Shown: positions 1 through 11,703, counted from the first letter of the stretch. The stretch is 64,000 bases of DNA from Staphylotrichum longicolle (GCA_019096155.1 JAHCVI010000002.1:2356001-2420000), one strand, 5' to 3'. Numbers and translations are program-made. Notes: generated by a model not told the origin, from the sequence alone.

Positions 1-518
1 GCGATCCTGTCCAGCTCCCCCACAAACGGCGCGAGCATCCCGGCACTCGACACTGGCGCAGACCCCGGCGTCGGTCCGGCGGCATGCATTGAGAAGCGGC
101 GGCATTGCGGGCGTGCGAACCGCAAGCACGGCTGCAAAACCGGGGCCCGGAGCTTATGAGAGCATCGTGCAACGCTCCTGGCCAGCATGGCCGCAAGGGA
201 CGGAAGCAAAAACGGAAACCGGGGCGAAAAGAGTGGCTGCCGCGAAGTTGCGCAGGTGCGAAGGAGCTCGTCCGAACTTGAATTTTGGGAATCTCGGTGT
301 TGAACTTGCCGAGACTGCGAACTTCGAGTTGCGTTTAACCAGGGGAGCAGGTCTTGGCGGCCGGGGTGTTCTCGAGCTTCGCGATTGGGCCGGAAATCTC
401 CGGGTAAGCTCCGCTGCGTCAGTTGCTCGCAACGGCTTCAGTGCGCATCCAGTGCATCAGTGCTCGAATTGAACCTCGCAACATCCCACTACGGTCAATT
501 GACCCGCCACCAGCAGCC
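1..518. other. Upstream region of NDUFA12, no gene seen
   Basis: Short open frames occur on both strands here (for example 89-472) but none has a convincing start context, intron structure or family resemblance. The stretch probably holds the promoter and 5' UTR of the complex I gene starting at 519. No clear TATA box was seen near that start, as expected for a housekeeping gene. Confidence 0.5.
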
Positions 519-1360
519 ATGTCGACCATCACAAGGACCCTGGGCAACATCCGCAAGGTTGGCCTGAAGGTGAGTCTCTTCCGCAACCCATGGGACCCAA
601 ACAGAGACTGACAATCGCGACCGCAGGACTTCTGGCACCAACTCAATGTGAGCTCCCCTCGCCCCCTCCGACCGCCCACCACCAGCTAACCGCCCCGCTT
701 CCCGACGACAGTACATCGGTACGCCCGACATTTCAGCACCAAGTTGCTGCTGCGAGGACACGACGACTGACGGCAGGATACAGGCGACACCAAGGCTGGT
801 GTGTTGATCGGCACCGACAAGTTCGGCAACAAGTTCTTCGAGAACAAGGACGAGCTGCCCCGTTCGTCTCCCTTTCGCCGGCCTACTCAGCTTCGGCCAA
901 CCCCGAACTAACTTCTGTGCCTACCAGTCCGCACAAGATGGGTTGACTACGCCAAGCACGACTACGACGCGTACGCTTCCCCTCCCACCCGTCCCTCCGC
1001 CCCTCCGCAACCCGCGAGGCATGATACTAACAGCAGCCCAGCGCCCACATCGAGCCCCTTTGGCACGCCTGGATCTCGTACGCCGTCGACACCCCGCCGA
1101 ACCAGGACCCGATCAAGGCGGCGAGCGAGAAGCCGTGGTCGCCCAAGGAGCACGTGCCCAACCGGACATTTACCCGCGGCGCCTTCAAGACTTATAACAC
1201 GTTTGTCTCCTCCTCTCTTCTTTTCTTCCTTTTGCCTGTTATTCCTGAGTTCTGCTGGAGTTGATTGATTTGTGCTGTGTTGGCTGACCGAGGGGATGAT
1301 GGGATTTTCAGGACGAAGCCCAAGATCAAGGCGTGGGAGCCGTTTGCTGCGCCGCGGTAA
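519..1360 (+). CDS. NDUFA12: NADH:ubiquinone oxidoreductase (complex I) subunit NDUFA12/B17.2
   Basis: Accessory subunit of the matrix arm of mitochondrial complex I. Seven exons were rebuilt: 519-569, 627-647, 712-718, 784-861, 928-970, 1042-1200 and 1312-1360; the phases close and give 135 aa. The family pattern is plain: N-terminal TLGNIRKVGLKDFWHQLNYI, then GDTKAGVLIGTDKFGNKFFE, RWVDYAKHDYDA, IEPLWHAWISYAVD and PWSPKEHVPNRTFT, with a C-terminal TKPKIKAWEPF. Start chosen at the first ATG of the conserved N-terminus. Exons 2 and 3 are only 21 and 7 nt, which automatic annotation will often miss. Introns 1-6 are 57, 64, 65, 66, 71 and 111 nt; the fifth shows a TACTAAC branch site just before its acceptor. 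The symbol is that of the mammalian orthologue. Confidence 0.93.
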
Positions 1361-1556
1361 GGGGGGAAATGGGATGGCGGAGGTGTATATACGACTGGTG
1401 AATAGACTGCCGTTTGCTGCGTGCGTTTTCATAGTGTTTGGGTTTGTGATCATATCTCCCGGGTTGCCACTGCCCAAAGACTCAAGTATGAGCCAACCGC
1501 CCTGCCCAGGCGCCTACGACTAACAGTTGAAAATGAGGCGTCTTGTTTGCGCTCAA

Positions 1557-2323
1557 TCACACCTCTGCACCGCCGTCTCGCAGTCGTTTTCTCACAAACT
1601 CCCGAACCTCATCATCCGCCAACTCTTCCAGGTCAACCATCCAACCCTCCTTCAAATCCTGCTTCACATTCCCCTCCGCCGAAACGTCTTTCCCCGTGAA
1701 GAGCTCCCACACCGATACCGCCAACGCATACTCGTCGTCGACTACCTGCGGCGGCCCACCCGCGGGAAACCCGCGGCGGCTCGGGGCCCGATACCGCTCA
1801 CTGACAACAAGCCTCCCCTCCCAGCCCTCAGCCCCGCCATCCGCAATCAACCGCGCAGACTCAAACCCGCACAGCCGGAGCCTCCCGTCGCGACACCGCA
1901 GAAAGCTCGCCGGCCTGATGTCGCCGTGGACGATCCCGACCTCCCCGCCATGCAGCCGCTCGACCAGGCCCACCATCTCGTCCATGACCGCCCTGCGCTC
2001 CGCGGCCGGGACGAGCGCAAAGTCCACGGGCGCCGCCAGCTCCATGATCAGCCCCGACGGCACCAACCCACCGTCGTCTGCGTCGTGGCGCAGGACCAGG
2101 CTGAGCGGGGCGACGGCGCAGTCGCCTGCCGCGGCCATCAAGTCGGCCTCGCGCTGGGTGGCGCGCGCTTTGTACGCGCAGCCCTCGACGCACTTGTACA
2201 GGTAGCCGCTGCGGCCCAGGGCGAGGGTCGTGAGGTTGTCGGGGTGCAGCATTCCGTGCTCGGTCGTGATCATGGATGGGAGGGGGAATTTGGGAAAACG
2301 GGAGGGGGTTGGAGGGTCCTCGC

Positions 2324-2361
<38 letters not shown>

Positions 2362-2513
2362 GCTGGGGCCTTGCTTATCTCGATGGCTTCTGTGTCGAGC
2401 TCAGTTTGCTTTCGTGTATTCCGCCGGGGGAAGCTAGGGTTGTCGTCCACTGCGCCGGGGTTGGACGTGCATTGCGATTCATCGAGGACTGGGCTCCTTG
2501 GCCTGGCCGCCAT
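1557..2513 (-). CDS. Protein kinase-like protein with polyQ tract, probable pseudokinase
   Basis: Single-exon 318 aa protein starting at ATG 2513. The N-terminal ~65 residues look disordered and include a run of 12 glutamines encoded by a perfect CAG tract (2325-2360 on this strand's complement). From about residue 80 there is a small-lobe-like segment with a Lys in YKARAT and a Glu in READLM, then HGDIRPASFL in place of the catalytic loop and LCGFESA in place of the DFG segment, followed by SERYRAPS and a Trp-containing WELFTGKD stretch typical of the kinase large lobe. The catalytic-loop Asp is kept, but the Asn is Ser and the DFG Asp is Gly, so both metal ligands appear lost. It belongs with the fungal-expanded kinase/APH-like proteins; substrate unknown. 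Convergent with NDUFA12, ending about 200 bp from it. Confidence 0.75.
2325..2360. repeat. (CTG)12 trinucleotide repeat coding polyQ
   Basis: Twelve uninterrupted CTG units on the + strand, read as CAG on the coding strand of the kinase-like gene, giving a pure Q12 run. Pure runs are prone to length change, so the tract may vary between strains. Confidence 0.95.
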
Positions 2514-3110
2514 CGTTGCACACCTATTGGGGGAATCACTGAAGCGTTTGTCAAAAATAGTCTGCTTAAACTCGGTGAACTAGCAGGAAAACTGCAAGTT
2601 GGAATTGCGAAAGTGTTCTGGGGACCATTGTGGCTGTGCTTTATTGGATGAGCGTCCTCAAAGCAGGAGGCCTGTTGCACTTGAACCTTTCTTAGCTCTT
2701 CATGGTCCCACCAAGGCCAGAGCCGGTGACGGGCCTTGAGATCAATGTCCTGACACTGTCTATGTGCCAGAGAGGAGCATAATCACCCGTACATCGACAA
2801 AGGGCCAAGTAACGGGCTTAACATCTCTTCAAATATCACCTCATTCAGCGCTCTTCCACAGCGACATCTCCAAGCTGTCGACATCACCATTTCCAAAACA
2901 CAAAACCAAACAACTCTCTCAACGCAAAGTTGGCCAGCTGAACGCACGTCCGGAAAATGACAGAACGGAAAAATGCAAGAAAATAGCAACAGAGCCTCTA
3001 CTCTAGTAGAATGCCAACAGATGCATGCGAAATGATCTTGCTCTAGCGACCAGATCCGACATGGAGAAGGTGCATATGTACGGCCCCTGATATATCTGCA
3101 GATGATCCTC
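2514..3110. other. Intergenic, kinase-like gene promoter and NNT 3' side
   Basis: Contains the upstream region of the kinase-like gene (minus strand, from 2513) and the region after the transhydrogenase stop at 3111. No coding frame or RNA gene can be supported here. Confidence 0.5.
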
Positions 3111-6100
3111 CTATTTGACGCGGGCTTCGATAGCTGCTTTGATGGCTGAGGAAAGTGTTAGTCGCCGTCCAAACTTGGCCAGCCTCACACCCCCGGTCGA
3201 ATGCTCACCTTCGGTCGTAACCCTGGCATCTCCAAAAAGCATCCTCGTTCCAGGCATGTAGAACATCGGGTTAGGAACATCGGCTGTACGTATATGTCAG
3301 TAAGATGGCGAGTTACTTGTCGCAGAAAGTCTTGGAGCTCACCGTAACCACTCGCCATGCCTCGCTTCATCACCACTACCTGCTTGCTCTTCCACGCATG
3401 CAGCACCGGCATGCCCGCGATCGGGCTACCCGGCTCCAGCGCAATCGGGTTGACCGTGTCGTTGGCGCCAATCACCAGCGTGACGTCCGTCTCGCCAAAG
3501 TCGTCGTTGATCTCGTCCATCTCCAGCACAATGTCATACGGCACGCTCGCCTCGGCCAGCAGCACGTTGCACTGCCCCGGCATGCGCCCGGCGACGGGGT
3601 GGATGGCGAACCGGACCTTGATGCCCTTGGACCGCAGCATGTTGGTGATGTCCGAGATGGCGTACTGCGCCTTGGCGACCGCCATGCCGTACCCCACGAC
3701 GATGATGACCGACTCGGCGTTGGTCAGCGCGTCGGCTGTCTCCTCGACATTGGTCTGCGTCACGGTGCCTTCGATCTTGTAGTCTGTCTGCGCAGGCGCC
3801 GAGATGCCGCCGAATAGAACGTTGGTGAGCGAGCGGTTCATGGCGACGCACATGATGTACGAGAGAATGGAGCCGGATACGCCAATGAGCGCGCCAACAG
3901 TGGTCAGGAGGGGATTGTCCAGCATGAAGCCCTCTGCGACGAGGGCGAAGCCGCTGTAGGCGTTGAGCACGGTAATGACGACGGGCATGTCAGCACCGCC
4001 GATGGCGGCCGTGGTGGTGTAGCCTTTCAGGAACGACATGACCGTGTTGGCGGCAAGCGCGCCGGCGGCGATGAGCGGCGACGCCGGGGCCATGGTCACG
4101 AAAGCACCCATGGTGGCGACGTTGGTCGCGAGGAGACCAGAGTTGATGACATGCCGTCCGGGGAGCATTAGCGGCTTCGAGGACATCTTGCCGGCGAGCT
4201 TGAGGAAAGCGACGATGGAGCCAGTAAATGTGATACCACCGATAAGAACGCCGAGGTACGCCGTGACGAGGTGGAGGGTTGAGACGTGGGCAAGGTCAGC
4301 CATGACGCTGCCGATGCTGGTCAAGACTGCAGCAAGACCAACAACAGAGTGGAGCGCGGCCACCGTTTGAGGAAGGTCGGTAGGGGTGATGCGCTTTCCA
4401 ATCACGAAGCCCAAAATGCTGCCAATAGCTGCCAGGCCACCGAACTGGGTCAAGACCTCAGGGGAGAAGCCAACAGCCAGCAGGGAGGCGAGGACACCAG
4501 ATCCCACGCCGAGCATGCCCAGCATGTTACCCATGCGAGCAGTGGCTTGAGAGGCCAAGCCAGAGATTGAAGTGATGCAAAGCACAGAGCTGACAAGGTA
4601 GCCGGCTTGAACAAGGCCCGCTGCCCCAGTCGACGCGGCGGCGAGGAACCCACCGCCAAAGAGAAGTCCCGGAATGCCGTACATCCAAGGATACTCGGGA
4701 GGATCAGTGGGCCGCCGGAACATGTCCAACATGCGCTTGGTAATGACGAAACCGCCAGAAACGTTGATGAAAGCGAGGAGAACCGAAGCAGCACCGAATG
4801 CCTGCGGGATTGTCTCCGGGAGGTAGCCGCCACCCAGGATGAACAAACCACCAACGCCCACCATTCCGGAAATGGCGTTGGTGACGCTCATGAGCGGCGA
4901 GTGGAGCGCAGGTTGAACACCCCAGACGACCCGATATCCTATGAGTGAAGCAAGAGCAAAAGTGAAGGCGTTGCCCATGAAGATGGGCCCGGTAAGCTTG
5001 CCCAGAGTGAGAGCCGTGCCCATGCCACCCGTTACCAACGCAACCTCGCGCGAAGCCTTTTGGAAGGGCGTTAGAGCCACCACTTCCGCCTCCTTGGCCG
5101 CTGGTGCGGCAGCCGGAGCGGGAGGCGGAGCGGGTCGAGGGGCCGGAGGAAGGATTTCGCCTTTCTGAGTGACGATTGCACCTCGAACGACTTCATCGGT
5201 CAGGTCAATACCGTACTCCTTGTCCTTGGGAGCCATTGACAGGAGGAACTTGGTGATGTTGTTCGAGTACAGCGTAGAGGATTGCGTGGGCAGTCTGGAG
5301 GGCAAATCGGTGTAGCCTAAGCAACGTTAATATACGCCGCCAGATGGATACCTGGACAACCCACCAATGATCTTGACGTCTTTGTAAGTGACCATCTTGC
5401 CGGGCTCGGTCTTTTCGCAGTTTCCGCCGGCCTCTGCGGCAAGGTCGACGATGACGGACCCAGGCTTCATAATCTCAATCATGGCTTTGGTGATCAGCTT
5501 GGGAGCGGGCTTTCCGGGGATCAGCGCAGTGGTGATGATAATGTCCACCTCCCTTGCCTGCTCCGTGAAAAGCTTCATCTCGGCCTCGATGAACTCCTTG
5601 GACATTTCCTTCGCATAGCCGCCTGCGCCGCCTCCCTCCTCCTGCAGCTCGACCTCAATGAATTCGGCACCCAGTGACTGGACTTGTTCACGGGCAGCAG
5701 AGCGGGTGTCGAACCCGCGCACAATTGCACCGAGTCTCCTCGCCGTGACAATTGCGCTGAGCCCAGCAACGCCGGCGCCGATAACTAGAACCTTGCCCGG
5801 CGGGATCTTGCCCGCAGCCGTGACCTGACCCGTGAGAAAGCGACCAAAGTTGTTAGATGCCTCAAGAACTGCCTTGTAACCCGCGATGTTGGCCATGCTG
5901 CTGAGTGCGTCGAAGACCTGGGCGCGAGAAATCCGAGGAATCATATCCATGGCAAAGACGACGGCCTTTCGGGCAGCAAGCTTCTCCACCAGCGGCTTGT
6001 TCTGCACGGGCTGGAGGAAGCTGATGATGGTCTGCCCCTCTCTGGCGCTGTCAGCCTCGGCAGCGCTAGGGCCGCGCACCTTGAGCACGATGTCGGCCTG

Positions 6101-6716
6101 ATCCCAAACAGCAGACGCATCGTCGACCAGGGTAGCTCCGGCCGCGGCATAGGCGTCGTCAAGGAATTCGGCCTCGGCACCGGCACCTCGTTCGACTAGC
6201 ACCTTGGAGAATCCTTTTTTGAGAAGGAGGGCAACGTTCTGGGGCGTGACGGCCACGCGGCGTTCATTCGGGTACGTCTCCCGCGGCACTCCAACAGTAA
6301 GCTGGGTGTAGGGGGTAGACGGCGTCGCAGCGGCTGCCGCTTCAGTCGAGTAGGCCATCATGCCGCGCTGGGGTGGCCGAGGCGGAATTGTGGCCATGGC
6401 CGAGGCATGGCGGACGCGTTGCAGAGGCCGAGTCTTGCGGACAGTGAGCGCCAGGCTGGTCGACTTCAGCTGTTCTCTTCGATGAGTGGATTGCCATGCT
6501 CGCTGGCACCCGACGATGGCGCCGAGTGCGACGGGAGCGGAGTCTGTCGGCCGTATTAGCACCCAATTGCTCCAGGAAAGGCGCAGAATGACAAAACAAG
6601 GGGGTTTCCTCACCAAGGAGACCAGCTGCGGTCGGATGAGGGACGCGGTTGGCAGGGCGCGAGATGCGACCCGGGTTGCCTGCCAGAGCCGGCCGGAGGA
6701 AAGATCGAGGCACCAT
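3111..6716 (-). CDS. NNT: NAD(P) transhydrogenase, mitochondrial (proton-translocating)
   Basis: Couples hydride transfer between NADH and NADP+ to proton re-entry across the inner mitochondrial membrane. Five exons: 6716-6614, 6543-5365, 5316-3343, 3283-3209 and 3145-3111, giving 1121 aa with all phases closing. The ATG at 6716 (context ACCATGG) opens a presequence rich in Arg and Pro with few acids. Domain I begins near residue 117 ([20 protein letters not shown]) and holds the NAD site [20 protein letters not shown]. The junction [16 protein letters not shown] spans the third exon start. Domain II supplies many membrane segments in exon 3, and domain III has [16 protein letters not shown] and [17 protein letters not shown] (the latter spans exons 3 and 4). 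The domain order is alpha then beta in one chain. The last coding exon is only 35 nt. No sign of damage despite the length. Confidence 0.95.
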
Positions 6717-9120
6717 GGTAACCCGCAAGCGGTCGCGCCGTCAAGGCAGACACCAAGGGGATGCGGTCATGAGTTCACATGCGGAGGAGAGTTGACAGTC
6801 GAGAGTCGAGAGCACGCGAGGTCGATGGAGACCCAAGATGGTGTGAGTCAACCGAGAACTAGCTCGGAGAGAGTGGATCGTGGCGAGTTTGTTGAAAACT
6901 GGTATTGTTCGCTGTGTCACCGTTCCTGGGCACACAACATCCGTGGCTTGCAGGTGTCAAACCATTGGATGGATGCGGTTTTGGCTGTGAGAAGTCCTGA
7001 GACAGCCGCTGGGGAATGCAGAGGGGGTTTCCAGGTCGATCATGAGGGGGAGGGCGAGCACAGCGCACAGCGCACAGGCCCCGCAAGCTTGCTGGATGTC
7101 TGATGCCGGGAGCAGATCCAAGCTCACCAGGCACGCAAGTACCTACCCCGCCCTTCCCGTGCCGTGCGGGGTCATGTCTCGATCCATTTTCATCTTCCGA
7201 CGAACAACCGGGTTTAACTCGAATATCCGGCGGATATGCGCTTTGCAGAGTCGGCTGGGCTGGATGAAAGTGGGATCAAATGGATCGACTGGATCAAACA
7301 CGCGCCCTCTCGCGTGGGGTTCATTGTGGCTTCCGAGCTTCGCCAAGCTGCAGAGCTTGTCGAATCCGGCTCGAATCCGGCCGTTTGTGTTGCAGAATGC
7401 GGGGGTGGAGTCCACCGGGGTACGCTCAGGTGGAGACCTGGGCTCAGACCCCAACTGTCAGCCGGCCCCTGCCCTGGTTCGACCATGCTTCCATTCACCA
7501 CACACTCTGTGTTGGAGCTCCTTCCAGATGTGTCGGCGTGGCTCTCCTGAGTCTACCTTCCCATCGGTCCGAGTCTCCCGCGAGGAGTGACAGGTCAGAA
7601 ATTCATCCGCCCATCCGACGTGTGTCTCGGCGAGAATGCATGGCGTTGCACAACATGAGGAACACACCCAGAAGGCCTCGCCTTGCGCAGGGTGCCACAC
7701 CCAACCGTCAGCAGCCTGACATGGTGGCTTGGACCCCAAGAGCTGGGATTGACCGCATGCAGATGAGAGGCACGTGGGTATCCAAGACTTGGAGCAATGA
7801 CATTGGCGCTATGTTGTGTGCTTAACAGTGGTTCCAAACATAATTAGCTCAAGATTGCAGGTAGGCAAACTTATTTGATGTGGCCAACTGCCGTGAGGAA
7901 ATGCCTGCGTCAGCTGTATTCCTCTTCGCTAAGGTCAGAGAGTTTTGCCGAGAAAACTCTCAGGCTGTTCAATCGGCTTCAGGTGCGGGACGGGACTGGC
8001 GATCTGCTGCGCACCAGTGCTGAATCTGCAGGGGCGCAGGCTTGACCCATTAATAAATGTACAAGAAAAAACATCACATTGATGCAGGTAATGATGACCT
8101 GCTACCACCGGCTTTATGTCCTGGGCAGCTCCTTTGCAAAACCTCACACCCTCGGCCTCGAAAACGAGACGGTTGACCCCACAGACAAACTTGCACCGCT
8201 GGTGCTGGCCTCGTACTCAAGTACATCTCGTAATTATGCGAGCTTTCCATTGATGTTGTTATACAGCAAGGTCTCTGATCTCATGCCCTCGGTTTCCCAA
8301 CCAGTCCGAGCGCCACAGCTATTGATGTGTTCCATGCCAGCCAAGCAAATTTGCAAGTGAATGCCCGTAAGTTCATGGGGAAACCCCGTCAGAGCCAGGC
8401 TCCATGGATCGGACATCCCTCGCCCTCCTTCCCCCTCTCAAAATTAAATCACAAGGAAAATGGAGAAAGTAAGCTTTTCAAAATGGAGAGATATGGATCG
8501 ATACAAGGAAAATCTGACGCAAACAGAAAGAGACAAGGGCACTGAGGGATTTCTACGAGAACTCAAATCGGGAAGAGAATGATGTCAATTCAACACACGA
8601 AAGAGATGTTGTAGCATTTAGGATAGTTCATGCTCTATAAGATATCCAAGCTTATCAAGCTTGCTCAGACCTCTGGTCCCGTCCTCGTTCTAGAAGTTTT
8701 GTATGACAAAACATGTAAAACGAGTGGATCGTCCATGTTTTGATTGAAGCAAGAGATCGCAGGGCGACTGGAATGGACTGACTCGAAACCAGAACAATAT
8801 TTGCTGCAGGTTCACCCAGCCCGAACATGAGACGACTCGGGCTCGGCGAGGAAACACAATATTCGAGCGGTCATACTGCGGTCATTTTTTTGGCAGGCTT
8901 GACTGGATCTCTAACGAGCTGCGCCCCATCTAAATGTCCCGCAACTCTTTGAACCGTTCCCTTGCCACCCAACTTGAACCTTCCCTGGTGGCCCCTGAGC
9001 GGCAAACCTTTGTCTCATATTTGTCAACTCCTTCCTTCTCACAACCTCCACCCGACCAGACCAAAAAAGCACCGCAACTCAAATGTTTCTGTCCTCTTTC
9101 ACTGCCAACTGTCATCACTT
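6717..9120. other. 2.4 kb intergenic stretch
   Basis: Lies between the NNT start and the 3' end of the small secreted protein gene. Several overlapping frames of 60-205 codons exist (for example 6486-7103, 7042-7590, 7280-7825), but they overlap each other on both strands, have no family resemblance and erratic third-base use. I see no tRNA, repeat array or transposon. It likely holds the NNT promoter and 5' UTR next to 6716. Confidence 0.5.
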
Positions 9121-9432
9121 TTATGGCAGCGTCGGAGGATACAGTGCAGCGCAAGGCGGCGCGCATCTGGGCATGCATTGGGGCAGGTTGATGCCGCATC
9201 CCCTCGTGCAGGCGGTGATACAAGCAATCTAACATGTGAGTAAGCACGGCAAGGTGTTGATCAAGACTTGACGGAAGGATTGCTGGACGAAACGCTCATC
9301 AAGACCTACGTATTGGGGATTGGGGGACGATCGAGGCACAACAGCTGCCTCAACCGGGGTTGGTGCATCCGAGCCCAAGGGCATTGCCGTGACGACGGCA
9401 GCGAGAACCGAGACGAAAACGAAGCAACGCAT
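9121..9432 (-). CDS. Small cysteine-rich secreted protein (76 aa)
   Basis: Two exons, 9432-9310 and 9228-9121, joined in phase 0 over an 82 nt intron (donor GTAGGT, CTCAC branch-like site, acceptor TTAG). Without splicing the frame stops at 9229. The N-terminus MRCFVFVSVLAAVVTA is a good signal peptide. The mature part carries six cysteines at residues 44, 48, 52, 59, 63 and 67, spaced C-x3-C-x3-C-x6-C-x3-C-x3-C, near a Pro-rich tail. The symmetrical CxxxC spacing appears only after splicing, which supports the intron. I recognise no family; effector, antimicrobial or surface roles are all possible. It lies head-to-head with the LPMO gene across 1.1 kb. Confidence 0.62.
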
Positions 9433-9520
9433 GGTGACCGGAAATAAGAGTGAAGACGAGTCGTAGCTTGATGGTTCTGAGCCAGAATCAGGCGAACACG
9501 GCTTGGGAGGTGCCCTTCAA

Positions 9521-9526
9521 TTTATA
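9521..9526 (-). promoter_or_regulatory. TATA box of the small secreted protein gene
   Basis: TATAAA on the minus strand, about 89 nt upstream of the ATG at 9432, inside TGTATAAATT. Position and sequence fit a fungal TATA element of a regulated gene; inferred only from sequence. Confidence 0.5.
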
Positions 9527-10456
9527 CACACAAACGTCTCTGGCGTCGTCTCCGGGGTCGGGACTGCTGGACAGCCTACCGAGGTCTCTCAGCCCGACGC
9601 GTCTTGAGGCTGTTGGAAGAAGGGCCCTGAGAGGCGTTCAGCCCCCCAGCTTAAATGGAAATCCCCGCACTCACCTCCGGCCTCGGGGCAAGTGAATGCC
9701 ACTGGTGATGTTTACCGAACGCCACGATGCAACACCATCTTATCAGATCATCTGATAATCTCTTGGCTGCACGACCATCACGTAACTCTCCCGCTTCTAC
9801 CCGATGCCGGTCACTGTGGATACAATAAGCTATGTTTGGAGTGGTAGTAAACAGTTATGTCATAGGTTAAGTATATTATCACCCTCCAAGCTCACAAAGT
9901 TCTCTGAATAATACAGCCTACCATCAACTCGGTCCCCCGTCATCGAACGCACGCAAGAACTCAGTTCCTCTTTGCACATTGTATTGAGACGATCTGTGAG
10001 CAAGGGACACAACTGAAATAAGCTGTTGCGTTCTGCTGCGACACTCTCTGAGTGGATGGTTCATCTTACTCTCCAGCTCCAAACCGGTGTCACATGCCCA
10101 CCTCGTTCTCCTGACTAAGGTATTAGCACTCTTGGGTTGCAGCCTCGATTGCGCGTGTGGATGATTTTCAAGCGAGATGTTCAAAGAGACATTGAGACCG
10201 TGGCATTGCCCACAGCCACTGGCCTCAAACCCCAGTTATTTGAGGTGCAGCAGAAACTGCTGAGGCTTGGTGTAAAGCATTTCTTGATACCCACGGATGG
10301 TGCTGCTCCTTTGGGTAGGTGGGATGGCAATCACAAGACATCAACCATTCCTCCTCCAATCAGCGGCAGCACTCTGCCCCTGACGAGCCACGCCGAGAAG
10401 GAGGAGAGCCTCCGTGTCAGGTATGAGGTAGCTTGAGATGCAGGCTTTGCGACTTG

Positions 10457-10464
10457 TATATAAA
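10457..10464 (+). promoter_or_regulatory. TATA box of the AA9 LPMO gene
   Basis: TATATAAA, 80 nt upstream of the LPMO start codon at 10544. A strong TATA element is usual for highly inducible cellulase-type genes. Confidence 0.6.
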
Positions 10465-10543
10465 GACTTGTGGTGTTCATCATGTTTGGTCCAGAAATGG
10501 CTCGCACTTTTGGTGACCCAACAAGGGATTGACATTGTCGACG

Positions 10544-11609
10544 ATGGCGCCGCTTTCGTCTATTGTTGTTATGCTCGGTAGCCTGGCTAGTATGGTCGCC
10601 GGCCACGGCTATCTTAAAAGTATTACAGTCAATGGCAACAACTACCTCGCTTGGCAGGTCGGCCAGGACGACTATGTCACGCCCACGCCTGTTCGCTATG
10701 CCCGGAAACTGGCCAACAATGGACCGGTTCCTGACTTTACCACCAACAACATCACGTACTTTCCTCCATAATGGCAACGTCAACATAACGAAAAAAGACC
10801 ACTGACTTGCGATCTGTAGATGTGGCGCAGGGGGCAACATCCCAGCTGGAGGCATCATCGAGCTGAAGGCTGGTGACACTGTGTAAGACGCGCTCTCTCA
10901 GCTAGTTCGCCCATGAATCAATGTCAGATGTTGCTAACGCCATTACCTTTTAAAGCTCTCTCAACTGGGATCAATGGGGCAGCTCTCACAGTGGTCCCGT
11001 CATGACGTTTGTCTTCCTCTTCCCTCTCCCACTTTTTTTCAGCCCTATGAATCTAACCCCCCCATTTCTTCTCCACGCAGCTACCTCGCCCACTGCACCA
11101 ACAACGACTGCAAGTCCTTCAAGGGCGACAGCGGCGCCGTCTGGGTCAAGATTGAGCAGCTCGTCTATAACCCATCGGCCAACCGCCCTGGGCATCGGAC
11201 CTTGTCCGCGAGCAAGGCGCGAAGTGGCGCGTCACCATCCCGCCTAAGCTGGCTCCGGGCGAGTACCTGCTGCGGCACGAGATCCTGGGCCTGCACGTGG
11301 CCGGGACGGATGGCGCGCAGTTCTATCCGAGCTGCACCGAGGGTGACGCAGGGCGGGAGCACGCAGCTGCCGGCGGGATCGCGCTGCCGGGGGCGTACAA
11401 GCCTGAGGACCCGGGTGTAAGTGAACCGACCTGAAACGGGATGATGGGGTTGCAAGAAGGCTGACTGGGTTGGTTGGTTCTAGATTTTGACTGAGCTGTG
11501 GAGGATCAACCAGGGTCAAATTACTTACACGGCGCCGGGAGGGCCGGTCTGGAGTGAGGCGGCGCCGAACGCCAATAGGCTGGGCCGTGAAAGTGCTGGC
11601 TGTGGATGA
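10544..11609 (+). CDS. AA9 lytic polysaccharide monooxygenase (frameshifted)
   Basis: Copper enzyme that oxidatively cleaves cellulose outside the cell. Exons: 10544-10755, 10820-10882, 10956-11006, 11081-11416 and 11484-11609. A 20-residue signal peptide ends exactly before the N-terminal His of HGYLKSITVNG, the copper-brace His. Further family marks are CGAGGNIPAGGIIELKAGD, NWDQWGSSHSGPVMTYLAHC (second His) and GTDGAQFYPSC (axial Tyr and Gln). About 260 codons, no CBM1. Exon 4 is one base short at 11187-11188, and the stretch between 11341 and 11377 reads in the expected frame only if two further G-run differences are allowed. The C-terminal end is therefore less certain; a TGA at 11607 ends the best frame. 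Either a very young pseudogene or consensus error. Upstream of, and co-oriented with, a GH5 endoglucanase. Confidence 0.85.
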
Positions 11610-11703
11610 CCCAGATGACAATGATGGATCTAGCAAGGCGAGGGAGTTCCACATCTACGTACGCGACGACTAGCATGGGCAACATTCTCAGGCATTCTGT
11701 GGG

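Larger units (their letters stand above)
9433..10543. other. Divergent promoter region, secreted protein and LPMO
   Basis: 1.1 kb between two divergently transcribed genes for secreted proteins. Each side has a TATA element at 80-90 nt from its start codon. No gene seen within it. Confidence 0.55.

Noticed and set aside
7355..7400. Two TCGAATCCGG copies resembling tRNA B-boxes
   Set aside because: Direct repeat without stem pairing; no A-box upstream.
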